64,000 bases of DNA from Saccharothrix syringae (GCF_009498035.1 NZ_CP034550.1:1488001-1552000), one strand, 5' to 3'. Counted from the first letter of the stretch, positions 17,106-26,610 are shown. Notes: generated by a model from the sequence alone, not told the origin. A program made the numbers and translations.

Positions 17106-18086
17106 GTGAGTGCGCCCGCTGACACGCCCGATGCCGTTCACCTGGTCGTGGGCGAGGAGGAGTTGCTGGTCGAACGCGCTGTTCGCGGTGCCCTGGAACT
17201 CGCCCGGAAGGCCGATCCGCAGGCCGACCTGACCCGCGTCCGGGTGACCGAACTCACCCCGCCCGAGCTGGCCGAACTGGTGAGCCCGTCGCTGTTCGCC
17301 GAGGGGCGGGTGATCGCGCTCGAAGCCGCGCAGGAGGCGAGCAAGGAGATCGCCGACGCCGTGATCGCCTACGCCAAGTCACCCGCCGAGGGGGTGACGC
17401 TGGTCGTGGTGCACACCGGCGGCGGGCGCAGCAAGGCCGCCAAGGAGCTGCCCGCCGCGCTGCGCAAGGCCGGTGCCGGCGTGACCGAGTGCCCGAAGAT
17501 CACCAAGGCCGCGGACCGCGAGGCGTTCGTCCGCAACGAGATCCGCTCGGCGGGCGGCAAGGCCGACCCCGAGGCTGTGGGGGCGCTGATCGAGGCAGTC
17601 GGCTCCGACCTGCGGGAACTGGCCGCGGCGGCGTCGCAGCTGGTCGCCGACACGGGCGGCAGGGTCGACGCCGAGGCGGTCCGCCGCTACCACCGGGGAC
17701 GGGCGGAGGTGACCGGGTTCGCGGTCGCGGAGAAGGCCGTGATGGGCGACCGGGCCGGTGCGCTGGAGGCGTTGCGCTGGGCGATCCAGCTCGGCGTGCC
17801 GCACGTGCTGGTGGCGGACGCGCTGGCGGACGCGGTGCGCACGGTCGCGCGGGTGTCCGCGGTCGGGCGGGGCGACCCGTTCAAGCTCGCGGGTGAGCTG
17901 GGCATGCCGCCGTGGAAGGTGAAGAAGGCGCAGGGCCAGTCACGTGGCTGGGAGGAGCGCGGGCTGGCGGCGGCCATGTCGGTGGTCGCGGACCTCAACG
18001 CGGACGTGAAGGGTTACGCCGCCGACTCGGGTTACGCCCTGGAACGGGCGGTGCTGAAGATCGTCGCCGCCCACGGCCACCGCTGA
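17106..18086 (+). CDS. holA: DNA polymerase III delta subunit (clamp-loader)
   Basis: A 326-residue AAA+-like delta subunit that opens the sliding clamp. The N-terminus has the family pattern VHLVVGEEELLVERAV; the middle shows LVVVHTGGGRSKAAKELP and the C-terminal collar domain has GMPPWKVKKAQGQSRGW. No functional Walker A, as expected for delta. GTG start behind GAGGAT. It follows comEC in the same order as in mycobacteria, here interrupted by thrC on the other strand. Its stop codon lies inside a 20-bp tandem repeat. Confidence 0.93.
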   Translation: MSAPADTPDAVHLVVGEEELLVERAVRGALELARKADPQADLTRVRVTELTPPELAELVSPSLFAEGRVIALEAAQEASKEIADAVIAYAKSPAEGVTLVVVHTGGGRSKAAKELPAALRKAGAGVTECPKITKAADREAFVRNEIRSAGGKADPEAVGALIEAVGSDLRELAAAASQLVADTGGRVDAEAVRRYHRGRAEVTGFAVAEKAVMGDRAGALEALRWAIQLGVPHVLVADALADAVRTVARVSAVGRGDPFKLAGELGMPPWKVKKAQGQSRGWEERGLAAAMSVVADLNADVKGYAADSGYALERAVLKIVAAHGHR

Positions 18087-18179
18087 GCCGGGTTTGCCGC
18101 CGCTGGGCTGGGGGTGCCGCCGCTGAGCCGGGTTCGCCGCTCCTGGGGCGGGTTCGCCGCCGCTGGGGCGGTGGGTGGA
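18080..18179. repeat. five 20-bp tandem units at the holA 3' end
   Basis: Units starting at 18080, 18100, 18120, 18140 and 18160 follow the pattern ccgctgagccgggttcgccg. Units 1 and 3 differ at a single base. The first contains the holA stop codon. Confidence 0.6.
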
Positions 18180-18180
18180 A

Positions 18181-18244
18181 CGGGCCCTGGAACAGGGCCC
18201 GGAACGCCGGAGCGCCGCCCACCCCGGCGGGGTGGGCGGCGCTC
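18181..18244. terminator. bidirectional double-hairpin terminator between holA and rpsT
   Basis: Two perfect hairpins in tandem: 9-bp arms at 18181-18189/18193-18201 (loop gaa) and 16-bp arms at 18210-18225/18229-18244 (loop ggc). They sit between two convergent genes. Confidence 0.75.
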
Positions 18245-18292
18245 CGCAGCCGTTGACCAGCCGCTGGTCGGTCCGTTTCCGGGCCGACCGAC

Positions 18293-18553
18293 TCAGATCT
18301 GGTTGGCGCGCTTGGCCAGCGCCGACTTCTTGTTGGCGGCCTGGTTGGCGTGGATCACGCCCTTGGTGACGGCCTTGTCGAGCTTGCGGGAAGCCTCCGC
18401 CGCCAGCGCGACGGCCTTCTCCTTGTCACCGGCCTCGGCGGCCTCACGGAACTTGCGGATCGCGGTCTTCAGCGACGACTTGACGGCCTTGTTGCGCAGG
18501 CGCGCCTTCTCGTTCGTCTTGATCCGCTTCATCTGGGACTTGATGTTCGCCAC
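18293..18553 (-). CDS. rpsT: 30S ribosomal protein S20
   Basis: An 86-residue, Lys/Arg/Ala-rich all-helical protein that binds 16S rRNA. It begins [20 protein letters not shown], the standard S20 opening, and ends with [17 protein letters not shown] start; GAGGAAAAGG about 20 bases upstream. Convergent with holA. Confidence 0.97.
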   Translation of the reverse strand: MANIKSQMKRIKTNEKARLRNKAVKSSLKTAIRKFREAAEAGDKEKAVALAAEASRKLDKAVTKGVIHANQAANKKSALAKRANQI

Positions 18554-18679
18554 GCGAAAGCCACCTTTTCCTCGGTTCGGAGTCGCACCGCGCTCGTCAT
18601 CGGCACCACCCCGGCTCGGGGCGGTCTTCCTCCACGGCGGAATGCCGCGCGGTACGGCCGTCCACGATATCAGGGCTGC

Positions 18680-20956
18680 TCACCGCACCGCGAAACCGGC
18701 CCTCCCGTCGCCGACCAGCACCTCGTAGCCACCCTTCGCCACCTCGGGCCTGCCCGTGTCGTCCATGTCACCCGCGGTCACCGCGAGGCGCTTGACGTCG
18801 AACGACACCTGCACCGCGCGCTGCTCGCCCGCCTTCAGCGCCACCCGGGTGAAGGCCACCAGGCGCCGGTCCGGGGTGAGCACCTTGCTGACCGGCTGGT
18901 GCACGTACACCGGCAGCACCAGGGTGCCGTCGCGGGCGCCGGTGTTGGTCACCGTCACCGACACCTCCACCCGGCCGTCGCGGCGCACGTCCGTCGACTT
19001 CAGGACCGGTGCGGAGGTGGTGAAGTCCGTGTAGGACAGCCCGTGGCCGAAGGCGAAGGCCGGGTCGTAGTCCGAGCTCTCGCCCACGTTCGCGCCGCGC
19101 GGCTGGTCGTAGGTGAACGGCTGGTCGCCGACCGTCTTGGGCCACGACACCGGCAGCCTGCCGCTGGGGTTCACCGCGCCGAACAGCACGTCGGCGATCG
19201 CGCTGCCGCCCTCCGAGCCGGGCAGCCAGCCGGCGAGCAGCGCGGGCGCGTCCGCCACCGTGCCCAGCACCTGCGGGCGCCCGGTGAGCAGGACCACGAC
19301 CACCGGCTTGCCGGTCGCGCGCACCGCGTCCACCAGGCCCTGCTGCTCGGCGGTCAGGGCGGGCGACTCGGTGTCGGCCTCGCCCTCCGCGCCCGGATCC
19401 TCGCCCAGCACGACGACCACGGCGTCCGAGTCGGCGGCCTGGGCGACGGCGTCGGCCCGGGTCGGGGCGGAGACCACGTTCGCGGTCGGGACGGCGGCCC
19501 GGACGCCCTGGAGCACCGTGGTGGTCGGCGGCAGCGGCGACCCGGCCGGCACGCCCTGCCAGCCCACGGTCCAGCCGCCGAGCTGGCGGGGCACCGAGTC
19601 GGCCGCGTCGCCGGTCACCACGAGCTTGCGCGCGCCGGTCGACAGGGGCAGCACGCCCTCGTTGCGCAGCAGCACCACGCTCTCGGCGGCGGCCTGCCGG
19701 GCCAGCGGTCGGTCGGCCCCGTTGACGATCGCGTCGGCCCGCGCCGGGTCCACGAACGGCTTCTCGAACAGGCCCAGCTCGAACTTCAGCGTCAGGATGC
19801 GCCGCACCGCCTGGTCGATCCGCTTGCCGCTGATCGCGCCGCTGCGCAGGTTCGCCAGCAGCCCCCGGGTGAACTCCGCCGCGTTCGACGGCTCCATGGC
19901 CATGTCCACGCCCGCGTTCACCGCCATCGCGATGGCCTCCTGGTAGTCCGCCGCCACGTGGTAGCGGTCCACCAGGTACTGGATGTCGGCCCAGTCGCTG
20001 ATCGCCACGCCCCGGAAGCCCATCCGCTCCCGCAGCTGCTCGGTCAGCAGGTAGGGCGACGCGTGCGCGGGCACGCCGTTCACCGCACCGGAGTTGATCA
20101 TCACGGTGCGCACGCCCGCGTCGAACTGCGCCTGGAACGGGGGCAGCACGGTGTCCTGGAGGTACCGGATCGGCAACTGCGCGGGCGCGCGGTCGTGGCC
20201 GTTGAACGGCTGGGAGTAGCCCGCGAAGTGCTTGGCGGTCGCGGCGAGCTTCGCGGTGCCGTCGGCGCCGTCCTGCTGACCGCGCACGTTCGCCGCCGCC
20301 AGCGCGCCCGCCAGCACCGGGTCCTCGCTGTAGGTCTCGTAGTAGCGACCCCACCGGGTGTCACGGGCCAGGTCGGACACCGGCGCGAAGTTCCAGAACA
20401 CGCCGGTGGCGCGCATGGCCCGCCCGGTCGACCTGCCCAGGTCCTCCATCAGTTCCGGGTGCCACGTCGCGCCGAGGCCGATCTGGTGCGGGAACATCGT
20501 CGCGGTGACCACGTTCGAGTGACCGTGCACGCCGTCCGCGCCGTAGATCAGCGGGATGCGCAGGCGACTGCGGTCCATCGCGTACCGCTGGATCTCGTTG
20601 GTCATCTCGGCCCACGCGCGGGGCGTGTTCGGGTTCGGCGTGTCACCGCCACCGGACAGGACGGAGCCGACCTCCGCGTCGTCCAGCACGGCCTTCATGC
20701 AGTCCTCGCGCAGCGGACCGGGGGTCCACTCGCAGTCGCCGCGCAGCTTGCCCAGCCTGATCTGGGTCATCTGGCCGACCTTCTCCTCCGGTGTCATGCG
20801 CCGCAGGAGGTCGTCCACGCGCCGCTCGACCGGGGCGCGGGCGTCCTGGTAGTGCGGGCCGCGGGGTTCCGCGACGCCGCTGGCATGAGCTCCGGTGGCT
20901 AGCAGGGCCAGCGTGGCCAGCGCGGCCGCCGCGGTGCGCTTGCGGGATCTCCACAT
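18680..20956 (-). CDS. Secreted glycoside hydrolase family 3 beta-glucosidase
   Basis: A 758-residue GH3 enzyme cleaving terminal beta-glucose units. A Sec signal peptide (KRTAAAALATLALLATGAHA) is followed by the GH3 N-terminal barrel with YGADGVHGHSNV and WNFAPVSDLARDTRWGRYYETYSEDP, the nucleophile Asp in GVAISDWADIQ, the alpha/beta sandwich with VVVLGEDPGAEGEADTESPAL, and a C-terminal fibronectin-III-like domain. AGGAGG lies six bases before ATG 20956. A perfect CebR-type operator lies 80 bases upstream, so it is probably induced by cello-oligosaccharides. Confidence 0.93.
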   Translation of the reverse strand: MWRSRKRTAAAALATLALLATGAHASGVAEPRGPHYQDARAPVERRVDDLLRRMTPEEKVGQMTQIRLGKLRGDCEWTPGPLREDCMKAVLDDAEVGSVLSGGGDTPNPNTPRAWAEMTNEIQRYAMDRSRLRIPLIYGADGVHGHSNVVTATMFPHQIGLGATWHPELMEDLGRSTGRAMRATGVFWNFAPVSDLARDTRWGRYYETYSEDPVLAGALAAANVRGQQDGADGTAKLAATAKHFAGYSQPFNGHDRAPAQLPIRYLQDTVLPPFQAQFDAGVRTVMINSGAVNGVPAHASPYLLTEQLRERMGFRGVAISDWADIQYLVDRYHVAADYQEAIAMAVNAGVDMAMEPSNAAEFTRGLLANLRSGAISGKRIDQAVRRILTLKFELGLFEKPFVDPARADAIVNGADRPLARQAAAESVVLLRNEGVLPLSTGARKLVVTGDAADSVPRQLGGWTVGWQGVPAGSPLPPTTTVLQGVRAAVPTANVVSAPTRADAVAQAADSDAVVVVLGEDPGAEGEADTESPALTAEQQGLVDAVRATGKPVVVVLLTGRPQVLGTVADAPALLAGWLPGSEGGSAIADVLFGAVNPSGRLPVSWPKTVGDQPFTYDQPRGANVGESSDYDPAFAFGHGLSYTDFTTSAPVLKSTDVRRDGRVEVSVTVTNTGARDGTLVLPVYVHQPVSKVLTPDRRLVAFTRVALKAGEQRAVQVSFDVKRLAVTAGDMDDTGRPEVAKGGYEVLVGDGRAGFAVR

Positions 20957-21035
20957 CGAGGAACCTCCTGGGGAACGGGACCCGGACCAACCCTGGCTGT
21001 GTGACATGTCTCACGACAGGGCCGAACGGAGCATT

Positions 21036-21049
21036 TGGGAGCGCTCCCA
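21036..21049. promoter_or_regulatory. CebR-type operator (tgggagcgctccca)
   Basis: A perfect 14-base palindrome identical to the CebR consensus of streptomycetes, where this LacI-family repressor releases DNA on binding cellobiose. It lies 80 bases upstream of the GH3 start. No cebR gene is in the window. Confidence 0.75.
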
Positions 21050-21112
21050 GGGGCTTGAACAGCGGAAAGACGAAGGAGGGTGGGGAGGGGGCGTACCGGT
21101 GGTGGGCGGCCT

Positions 21113-21138
21113 GGGGAAGGGGCCCGCGGGGCGGAGGG
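21113..21138 (+). other. G-quadruplex-capable tract in the GH3/TSUP intergenic region
   Basis: Four runs of three or more G with loops of 2, 5 and 4 bases lie on the plus strand inside a purine-rich stretch (about 21060-21185). The 268-base divergent gap otherwise holds the CebR box and start sites. Confidence 0.3.
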
Positions 21139-21224
21139 CCGCGGAAGGGGGTGGAAGGCGGGGGCTGGAGGTGGCGGCCGGGAGTGCCGTAAAAGCAGTA
21201 CGCTCGTCCTATTACGCTGTTCGA

Positions 21225-22028
21225 GTGAACGTCCCACTCGACTGGCCCGGTTTCGGGCACGTCTCCCTCGCCGCCTTGTTGTTCCTCTGCCTGGCCGCCG
21301 CGCTCGCGGGGGCGGTCGACGCGGTGGTGGGGGGCGGCGGGTTGATCCAGGTGCCCGCCCTGCTCCTGGTCGCGCCCGGCGGGCAGCCGTTGTACGCGCT
21401 GGCCACCAACAAGATCGCTTCCGTGGTGGGCACGGCCGCCGCGGTGCGGACCTACGCCCGGCAGACGCCGATCGACTGGGCCGCCGCGCTCCCCATGGCG
21501 TTGGCCGCGTTCGGCGGGGCCACCGGCGGGGCGGCGTTCGCGGGTGCGCTGGCGCCCGGGGTGCTCAACGGCGTGGTGCTCGTCGCCCTGGTCGCCGTCG
21601 GCGTCTACACGTGGCGCAAGCCGGCGCTGGGGGTGGCCGAGGCGCCCCGGTTCACGCGGGTCGCCCAGGTCGGGGTGATGGCGCTCGGCGGGGCGCTGAT
21701 CGGCTTCTACGACGGCCTGGCCGGGCCGGGCACCGGGGCGTTCCTGGTCTTCCTGCTGGTCGGCCTGGTCGGCTTCGCGTTCCTGCGCGCCTCGGCGACG
21801 GCGAAGGTCGTCAACGTCGCCACGAACCTGGGCGCCCTGCTGTACTTCATCCCGGCGGGCAAGGTGCTGTGGGGGCTGGGCGCGGTGCTCGCGGTGTGCA
21901 ACGTGACCGGTGCGGTGCTCGGGGCCCGGCTCGCGGTCCGGCGCGGGTCGTCGTTCGTCCGCCGGGTGTTCCTCACCGTGGTGGTGGCGCTGGTGGTCAG
22001 CCTGGGGTGGAAGGCGGTGGTTGGATGA
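21225..22028 (+). CDS. TSUP-family (TauE/SafE) membrane transporter
   Basis: A 267-residue integral membrane protein with about eight helices. The family's glycine-rich segment is visible as [21 protein letters not shown], with [14 protein letters not shown] and the second-half copy [19 protein letters not shown] proteins move sulfite, sulfonates or other anions; the substrate here is unknown. The GTG at 21225 was chosen because upstream codons are G-rich spacer. Its 3' end overlaps the convergent VOC gene by 32 bases. Confidence 0.85.
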   Translation: MNVPLDWPGFGHVSLAALLFLCLAAALAGAVDAVVGGGGLIQVPALLLVAPGGQPLYALATNKIASVVGTAAAVRTYARQTPIDWAAALPMALAAFGGATGGAAFAGALAPGVLNGVVLVALVAVGVYTWRKPALGVAEAPRFTRVAQVGVMALGGALIGFYDGLAGPGTGAFLVFLLVGLVGFAFLRASATAKVVNVATNLGALLYFIPAGKVLWGLGAVLAVCNVTGAVLGARLAVRRGSSFVRRVFLTVVVALVVSLGWKAVVG

Positions 22029-22785
22029 CGCGGAACGTCGCGCCCATCGGGTCGCCGATGGTGGCGAACCGGCCGAGCCGCGACTCGGCCACCTCGCCGA
22101 CGGCCACGCCGCCCAGCTCGGACGCCCGCCGGGCCGCCGCTTCCGCGTCGGGCACCGCGAAGCAGGTCATCCAGTGCGCCGGGATCTCCACCGGGATCTC
22201 GTCGGCCATCCCGAGCACCCCGGCCACCACCCGGCCGCCCACCCGGAACCGGGTGTACGGGAGGTCGGGCAGCGGGTCGGGCTCGACGCCGAACACCCGC
22301 TGGTAGAACTCCGCCGCGCCGAACGGGTCCCGGGTGGCCAGTTCGTTCCACACCACCGCGCCCGGCTCGTTGACCGCGTACGCGCCGATGTGCGTGCCCG
22401 CCTCCCACAGCCCGAACGCGGCGCCGGTCGGGTCGACCGCGATCGCCCCGCGCCCCGGGCCGCCGGTGTCGAACGTCGGCACGAGCACCTTGCCGCCCTC
22501 CGACCGCAGTGCCGACAGCGACTCGTCCAGGTCGTCGGTGGCCAGGTAGGTCGTCCACACCACGGGGAACATCGCGTCCGGCGGCATCTCGCCGAACCCG
22601 GCCACGGGGCGCCCGCGCACCAGGGCGTTGGTGTAGTGACCGGTCTCGGGGCCGCCGATCTCGAAGTCCCAGCCGAACAGGCCGCCGTAGAAGGCCATCG
22701 TGGCCTCGCGGTCGGTGGTCATCATGTCCACCCACGCGGGCGTGCCCGGTGCGTACGGCTCGTTGACGTCGGTCACGGCGTCCAC
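21997..22785 (-). CDS. Two-domain VOC (glyoxalase/bleomycin resistance-like) protein
   Basis: A 262-residue protein made of two VOC modules: residues 15-130 ([27 protein letters not shown] ... [11 protein letters not shown]) and 145-260 ([23 protein letters not shown] ... [10 protein letters not shown]). VOC folds bind metal and act as glyoxalases, dioxygenases or drug-binding proteins. This arrangement is common in actinomycetes and has no settled function. Confidence 0.85.
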   Translation of the reverse strand: MDAVTDVNEPYAPGTPAWVDMMTTDREATMAFYGGLFGWDFEIGGPETGHYTNALVRGRPVAGFGEMPPDAMFPVVWTTYLATDDLDESLSALRSEGGKVLVPTFDTGGPGRGAIAVDPTGAAFGLWEAGTHIGAYAVNEPGAVVWNELATRDPFGAAEFYQRVFGVEPDPLPDLPYTRFRVGGRVVAGVLGMADEIPVEIPAHWMTCFAVPDAEAAARRASELGGVAVGEVAESRLGRFATIGDPMGATFRVIQPPPSTPG

Positions 22786-22947
22786 GTTCGCACCGGGTCA
22801 CGCCACCCGCGAGTCGATCAACGGTTGGCGGAGCCGCGTCCTCGGCCCGCCCGGTGGCCGGGGGTTGTGGGAGGTCGGCGGCCTGGTGGCGAGGCGGTCC
22901 GGGGACGGGGTGATCGGTGGGTGATCCCGGCGGGGGCACCGCATTGG

Positions 22948-22994
22948 CGGGACGTCGCCCCGGCTCGCGCGCCACCCGCGCGGCCGACGTCCCG
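22948..22994. terminator. long hairpin downstream of the RHH/SPFH operon
   Basis: Arms cgggacgtcg (22948-22957) and cgacgtcccg (22985-22994) are perfectly complementary and enclose a GC-rich, partly self-complementary loop, 24 bases after the RHH stop. The gap 22786-23017 has no gene. Confidence 0.5.
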
Positions 22995-23017
22995 GCCCTC
23001 TGCCGACCCGGTTCCCG

Positions 23018-23275
23018 CTAACCGGTGTCCCGTTCGGCGTCCGACTCCGACCCGGCGCCCGCCCCGGTCTCCGCCCCCGCCCCGGACTTGCGCGGCCGCC
23101 CGCGCTTGGGCTGGGCCCCCGTGCCCGAGGGCAGGCGGCCCGCTTCGGCGAGCGCCCTGCGCAGCAGGAACTCGATCTGCGCGTTGGTGCTGCGCAGCTC
23201 GTCGTTGGCCCACCTCACCAGAGCGTCGTGCACCGCCGGGTCGAGGCGCAGCAGGACGCCCTTGCGCTCGGCCAA
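23018..23275 (-). CDS. Small ribbon-helix-helix DNA-binding protein (Arc/HicB-like)
   Basis: An 85-residue protein. The first 50 residues form an RHH fold: [20 protein letters not shown] then [18 protein letters not shown]. The rest is a Gly/Ala/Lys-rich tail with RGRPRK. The TTG at 23275, two bases after the SPFH stop, gives the usual family N-terminus; a longer form from 23326 would overlap SPFH. Co-transcribed with SPFH, it could autoregulate the pair. No toxin gene is adjacent. Confidence 0.72.
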   Translation of the reverse strand: MAERKGVLLRLDPAVHDALVRWANDELRSTNAQIEFLLRRALAEAGRLPSGTGAQPKRGRPRKSGAGAETGAGAGSESDAERDTG

Positions 23276-23276
23276 G

Positions 23277-24206
23277 TCAGTGGTACAGCGATCCGGCGTT
23301 GACCACCGGTTGCGTCGATCGCTCACCGCACAGCACGACCAGCAGGTTCGACACCATCGCCGCCTTGCGCTCCTCGTCCAGTTCCACCACGTCCTGCTCG
23401 GCCAGCCTGGCCAGCGCCAGCTCGACCATGCCGACCGCGCCCTCCACGATCCGGGTCCGCGCCGCGACCACCGCGCCCGCCTGCTGGCGCTGGAGCATCG
23501 CCTGCGCGATCTCCGGAGCGTAGGCCAGGTGCGTCAGGCGCGACTCGATGACGTTCACCCCGGCCGACTGCACGCGGGCCGCGATCTCCAGCGACAGCGT
23601 CTCGGTGATCTCGTCGGCGTTCTCCCGCAGCGACAGCCCGGCCTCCTCGTGGTTGTCGTACGGGTAGCTGGTCGCGATGTGCCGCACCGCGGTCTCGGTC
23701 TGGATGCCCACGAACCGCACGAAGTCGTCCACCTCGAACTTCGCCCGCGCGGTGTCCTCGACCTGCCACACCACCACGGCGGCGATCTCGATCGGGTTGC
23801 CGTCGGCGTCGTTGACCTTCAGCACCGCGGTCTCGTGGTTGCGGATCCTGGTCGACACCTTCGCCTTGGTGGCGAACGGGTTGGCCCACCGCATGCCGTC
23901 CTGCCGCACCGTGCCGATGTAGCTGCCCACGAACTGCAGCACGCGCGCCTCGCCGGGCGCGACGGTGAACAGGCCGCCCGCGGCGATGCTGCCGCCCGCG
24001 ACCAGCAGCGAGCCGCCGACGATCGCGGGCACGCTCGGGCCGTCGTCGCCCGGGATCGAGCCCAGCACGATCAGCGCGACGCCCGCCAGGATCATCACCA
24101 GCAGGACGGCGAGCGCCGCCCACCCCGACACGTGCTTGGCCTCGCGCTCGCGCACCGCGGGCGTCGGCATCCGCACGGCCACGTCCACCGCTGTGTCCAT
24201 CTCCAC
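23277..24206 (-). CDS. SPFH/band-7 domain membrane protein
   Basis: A 309-residue flotillin/stomatin-like protein. Two hydrophobic segments near residues 28-50 and 58-82 anchor it; the SPFH domain follows ([25 protein letters not shown], then [26 protein letters not shown]) and a C-terminal helical region rich in Ala/Glu. Such proteins scaffold membrane microdomains. Two adjoining palindromes precede it and may be an operator. Confidence 0.88.
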   Translation of the reverse strand: MEMDTAVDVAVRMPTPAVREREAKHVSGWAALAVLLVMILAGVALIVLGSIPGDDGPSVPAIVGGSLLVAGGSIAAGGLFTVAPGEARVLQFVGSYIGTVRQDGMRWANPFATKAKVSTRIRNHETAVLKVNDADGNPIEIAAVVVWQVEDTARAKFEVDDFVRFVGIQTETAVRHIATSYPYDNHEEAGLSLRENADEITETLSLEIAARVQSAGVNVIESRLTHLAYAPEIAQAMLQRQQAGAVVAARTRIVEGAVGMVELALARLAEQDVVELDEERKAAMVSNLLVVLCGERSTQPVVNAGSLYH

Positions 24207-24223
24207 CCCTCAGGTCATATCTC

Positions 24224-24248
24224 TTGCTTAGCAAAGTGATATCACTTT
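24224..24248. promoter_or_regulatory. paired palindromes upstream of the SPFH gene
   Basis: ttgcttagcaa (24224-24234) is an 11-base palindrome and aaagtgatatcacttt (24233-24248) a perfect 16-base palindrome; they share two bases. This is the most AT-rich stretch nearby and lies 18 bases upstream of the SPFH start. Confidence 0.5.
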
Positions 24249-24309
24249 TTCCAAGGGCGGGCAAACGGCGCCCGGGCAACCGGGGAGGTGGTGGCGCGTC
24301 ACTGGAGGC

Positions 24310-24777
24310 GTGGAGACCATCACGGTGCGGGCGCCGCGCGCGGACGACAGGTGGCCGCTCGTCGACGTCCACGTCCGGGCCCGCCGCAGCTACTACGAGG
24401 GGTACCTGCCCGAGGAGGAGCTGGCCGACTGGGAGCGGGCGATCCGTGCCACCGGCTACGACTTCACCAGGCCCGGCCGGGTGTGGCTGTGCGCCGACCT
24501 GGACGGCGGGCCGGTCGGCTTCGCGCTGGTCACCCCGGACGGCGAGCTGCTGCAGCTCCAGGTCGACCCGGCTCACTGGGGCAGGGGCGTCGGGCACGCG
24601 CTGCACGAGGCGGCCCTGGCGGAGCTGCGCGGCCTCGGCCTCACCACCGCCCGGCTCGACGTGTTCGCCGGGAACGAGCGCGCGCGGGCGTTCTACACCG
24701 CGCACGGCTGGCGCGAGGTCGGCCGCACCGACGAGGCGCCCGCGCACGTGCGGATGGCGCGCGACCTGCACCTGTGA
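24310..24777 (+). CDS. GNAT-family N-acetyltransferase
   Basis: A 155-residue acetyltransferase. The acetyl-CoA loop is WGRGVGHALHEAAL near residue 95, followed by LDVFAGNERARAFYTAHGWREVGR, the typical GNAT C-terminal half. GTG start. A VOC gene begins 13 bases after its stop, probably in one transcript. Substrate unknown. Confidence 0.85.
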   Translation: METITVRAPRADDRWPLVDVHVRARRSYYEGYLPEEELADWERAIRATGYDFTRPGRVWLCADLDGGPVGFALVTPDGELLQLQVDPAHWGRGVGHALHEAALAELRGLGLTTARLDVFAGNERARAFYTAHGWREVGRTDEAPAHVRMARDLHL

Positions 24778-24790
24778 TCCGCTGGTGGGC

Positions 24791-25159
24791 GTGGAGATCC
24801 TGAGCAGCCGCGTGCTGGTCCGCTCGGCGGACCCCGAGCGCGCCCGCGCGTTCTACCGGGACGTGCTCGGCCTGGCCGTGCACCGGGAGTTCCCCGGCGG
24901 CACGGTGTTCTTCCTCGGCGGCGGCTTCCTGGAGGTGGCGGGCACCGGGGAGGAGCCCGCGACCGGGGCCACGCAGCTGTGGCTCCAGGTCCGCGACCTC
25001 GGTGCCGCCGCGGCGGACCTGGCCGACCACGTCGTCCGGCCCGCGCGGCGCGAGCCGTGGGGCCTGGACGAGATGTGGGTCGCCGACCCGGACGGGCGGC
25101 GGATCGTGCTCGTCGAAGTCCCGGCCGGGCACCCGCTACGCCGGGACGTCCGCCAGTAG
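24791..25159 (+). CDS. Single-domain VOC family protein
   Basis: A 122-residue glyoxalase/bleomycin-resistance-fold protein: VLVRSADPERARAFYRDVLGLAVH at the N-terminus and WVADPDGRRIVLVEV at the C-terminus. GTG 24791 fits the usual family start; GTG 24785 is also in frame. Its end overlaps the convergent methyltransferase by 24 bases. Confidence 0.82.
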   Translation: MEILSSRVLVRSADPERARAFYRDVLGLAVHREFPGGTVFFLGGGFLEVAGTGEEPATGATQLWLQVRDLGAAAADLADHVVRPARREPWGLDEMWVADPDGRRIVLVEVPAGHPLRRDVRQ

Positions 25160-25732
25160 CTGCACGGCCGGCGGCACCACGCCGCCGTACTGGTGCAGCG
25201 ACGTGCGCACGTTGGCGAACCCGGCCTGCTCCGCCTCCCGGATCAGGTCGAACTCCGAGGTGTCCAGCACCATCCGGTGCACCGACACCACCAGCCGCCC
25301 GCCCGGCCGCAGCACCCGCCGCAGCTCGTGGAACGCGGCCGCCCGGTTGCCCCACAGCTGGAGGTTGTTCACCGAGACCACCACGTCCACCGACGACTCC
25401 GGCTGCCCGGTGCGCGCGGCCGCGCCCTCGCGCAGCTCGACCCGGCCGGCCACGATCAGCTCGGCGCACCGGTCGCGCGCCTCGGCCAGCATCACCTGCG
25501 ACGGGTCCACGCCGATCGCCTTGAGGGCGCGCTCGCCGACCAGCTTCAGGCCCACGCCGGGCCCGGGGCCGAGCACCAGCACGACCTCCTCGGCGGTCGG
25601 GGCGGCCACCTCGACCGCGTGCTCCTCGGCCTTCGCGTTCAGCCTGGCCATCACCCGGCCGCCCAGCTCGCCGACCTTGCCGCGCGGGTGGCCGAACGCC
25701 GCGTCCAACGCCTTCATCAGGTTGTTCGCCAT
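25136..25732 (-). CDS. Class I SAM-dependent methyltransferase
   Basis: A 198-residue Rossmann-fold methyltransferase. SAM-binding motif I is VVLVLGPGPGVGL, motif II ends in IGVDPS, and the post-motif region has LRRVLRPGGRLVVSVHR. It resembles UbiE/type-11 small-molecule methyltransferases. The ATG at 25732 has GGAGG only two bases away, so an upstream in-frame ATG at 25768 is possible. Substrate unknown. Confidence 0.82.
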   Translation of the reverse strand: MANNLMKALDAAFGHPRGKVGELGGRVMARLNAKAEEHAVEVAAPTAEEVVLVLGPGPGVGLKLVGERALKAIGVDPSQVMLAEARDRCAELIVAGRVELREGAAARTGQPESSVDVVVSVNNLQLWGNRAAAFHELRRVLRPGGRLVVSVHRMVLDTSEFDLIREAEQAGFANVRTSLHQYGGVVPPAVQLLADVPA

Positions 25733-25917
25733 GTCCTCCAGGGTCGTGACCGGGCGCCGCCGGCGCATCGGGGATCGCCCTGAGCGGGGCTCGGGATGTT
25801 CCCCCGGCACGACCCCGCGCACCCGAAGTCGAACGGGCTCGGCCGTTCGCGTGGCCGCCGGCCCCTGTTCGGATGACGACCGGCGGGTAGGGGGTGGAGG
25901 GGCGCTAGCGTCCCGGC

Positions 25918-26610
25918 ATGGACGAGGTGATCCGGCGCGCCCGCGCCGAGGCCGCCGCCGGCCTGCGGGCGGAGCTGCGCGACCACCTGCGCGCCCAGCC
26001 GGTGGAGTGGCTGGTGGAGCGGCTGCTCGACCACCTGGTCGCGTGCCAGGGGCTGCCCCTGCCGCCGCCCGCGCCCGCCACCGCGCCGCACCGGGTGAGC
26101 GCGGTCGAGCTGACCGAGGCGGTGCTGGCCGACTTCACCGCCGCCCACCACGGCTACGACCGGGAGCGGCTGGTCCTGGAGGGGTACCTGGTGGACCCGC
26201 CGGCCAAGGGCGGCCCGCTGCTGGGGCCGGAGCACCGCACGCCCGCCGGCGAGGACCTGCTGGCCCGCGCCAAGGACGTGCTGCACGCCCTGCTGTACAG
26301 CGGGTCGCCCGACCGGGTGCAGCGCGAGCTGCTGAGCCTGACCGTGCCGCGGGCCAAGCTGCCGGTGTTCGAGTTCGTCCGCGAGGCCGCCACCGAGATC
26401 AGCGCCGAGGGCACGTGGACCGACCCGACCGGCGCCGCCCACGACGACCGCGCGGGCAACACCGTGGTCCAGGTCGAGTACGGCGAGGTCGCGGGCGAGC
26501 TGGTCGGCCACGGCATCGTCACGGCCCTGCGGCTGATCAACGAGCTGGAGGTCAACGAGGTGGTCCTCTACGCCCGGATGGAGGACGTCGAGCAGAGCAC
26601 CCTGACCTAG
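25918..26610 (+). CDS. Uncharacterised protein, 230 residues
   Basis: A soluble protein I do not recognise. The N-terminal 50 residues are Ala/Arg-rich helix; the rest includes LVLEGYLVDPPAKGGPLLGPEHR and AGNTVVQVEYGEVAGELVGHG, mixed alpha/beta, with no catalytic motif or signal peptide. Strong third-position GC supports it. TAGCGT at 25906-25911, six bases before the ATG, is a leaderless-type -10 box. Its end overlaps the PemK-like gene by four bases. Confidence 0.75.
   Translation: MDEVIRRARAEAAAGLRAELRDHLRAQPVEWLVERLLDHLVACQGLPLPPPAPATAPHRVSAVELTEAVLADFTAAHHGYDRERLVLEGYLVDPPAKGGPLLGPEHRTPAGEDLLARAKDVLHALLYSGSPDRVQRELLSLTVPRAKLPVFEFVREAATEISAEGTWTDPTGAAHDDRAGNTVVQVEYGEVAGELVGHGIVTALRLINELEVNEVVLYARMEDVEQSTLT

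Noticed and set aside
18350..20902. 850-codon plus-strand ORF opposite the GH3 gene
   Set aside because: Antisense to a gene with clear GH3 motifs; the His/Arg/Gly-rich product is an artefact of GC-rich codons.
21060..21185. Purine-rich stretch as a small gene
   Set aside because: No start with ribosome site and no coding bias; treated as G-rich spacer.
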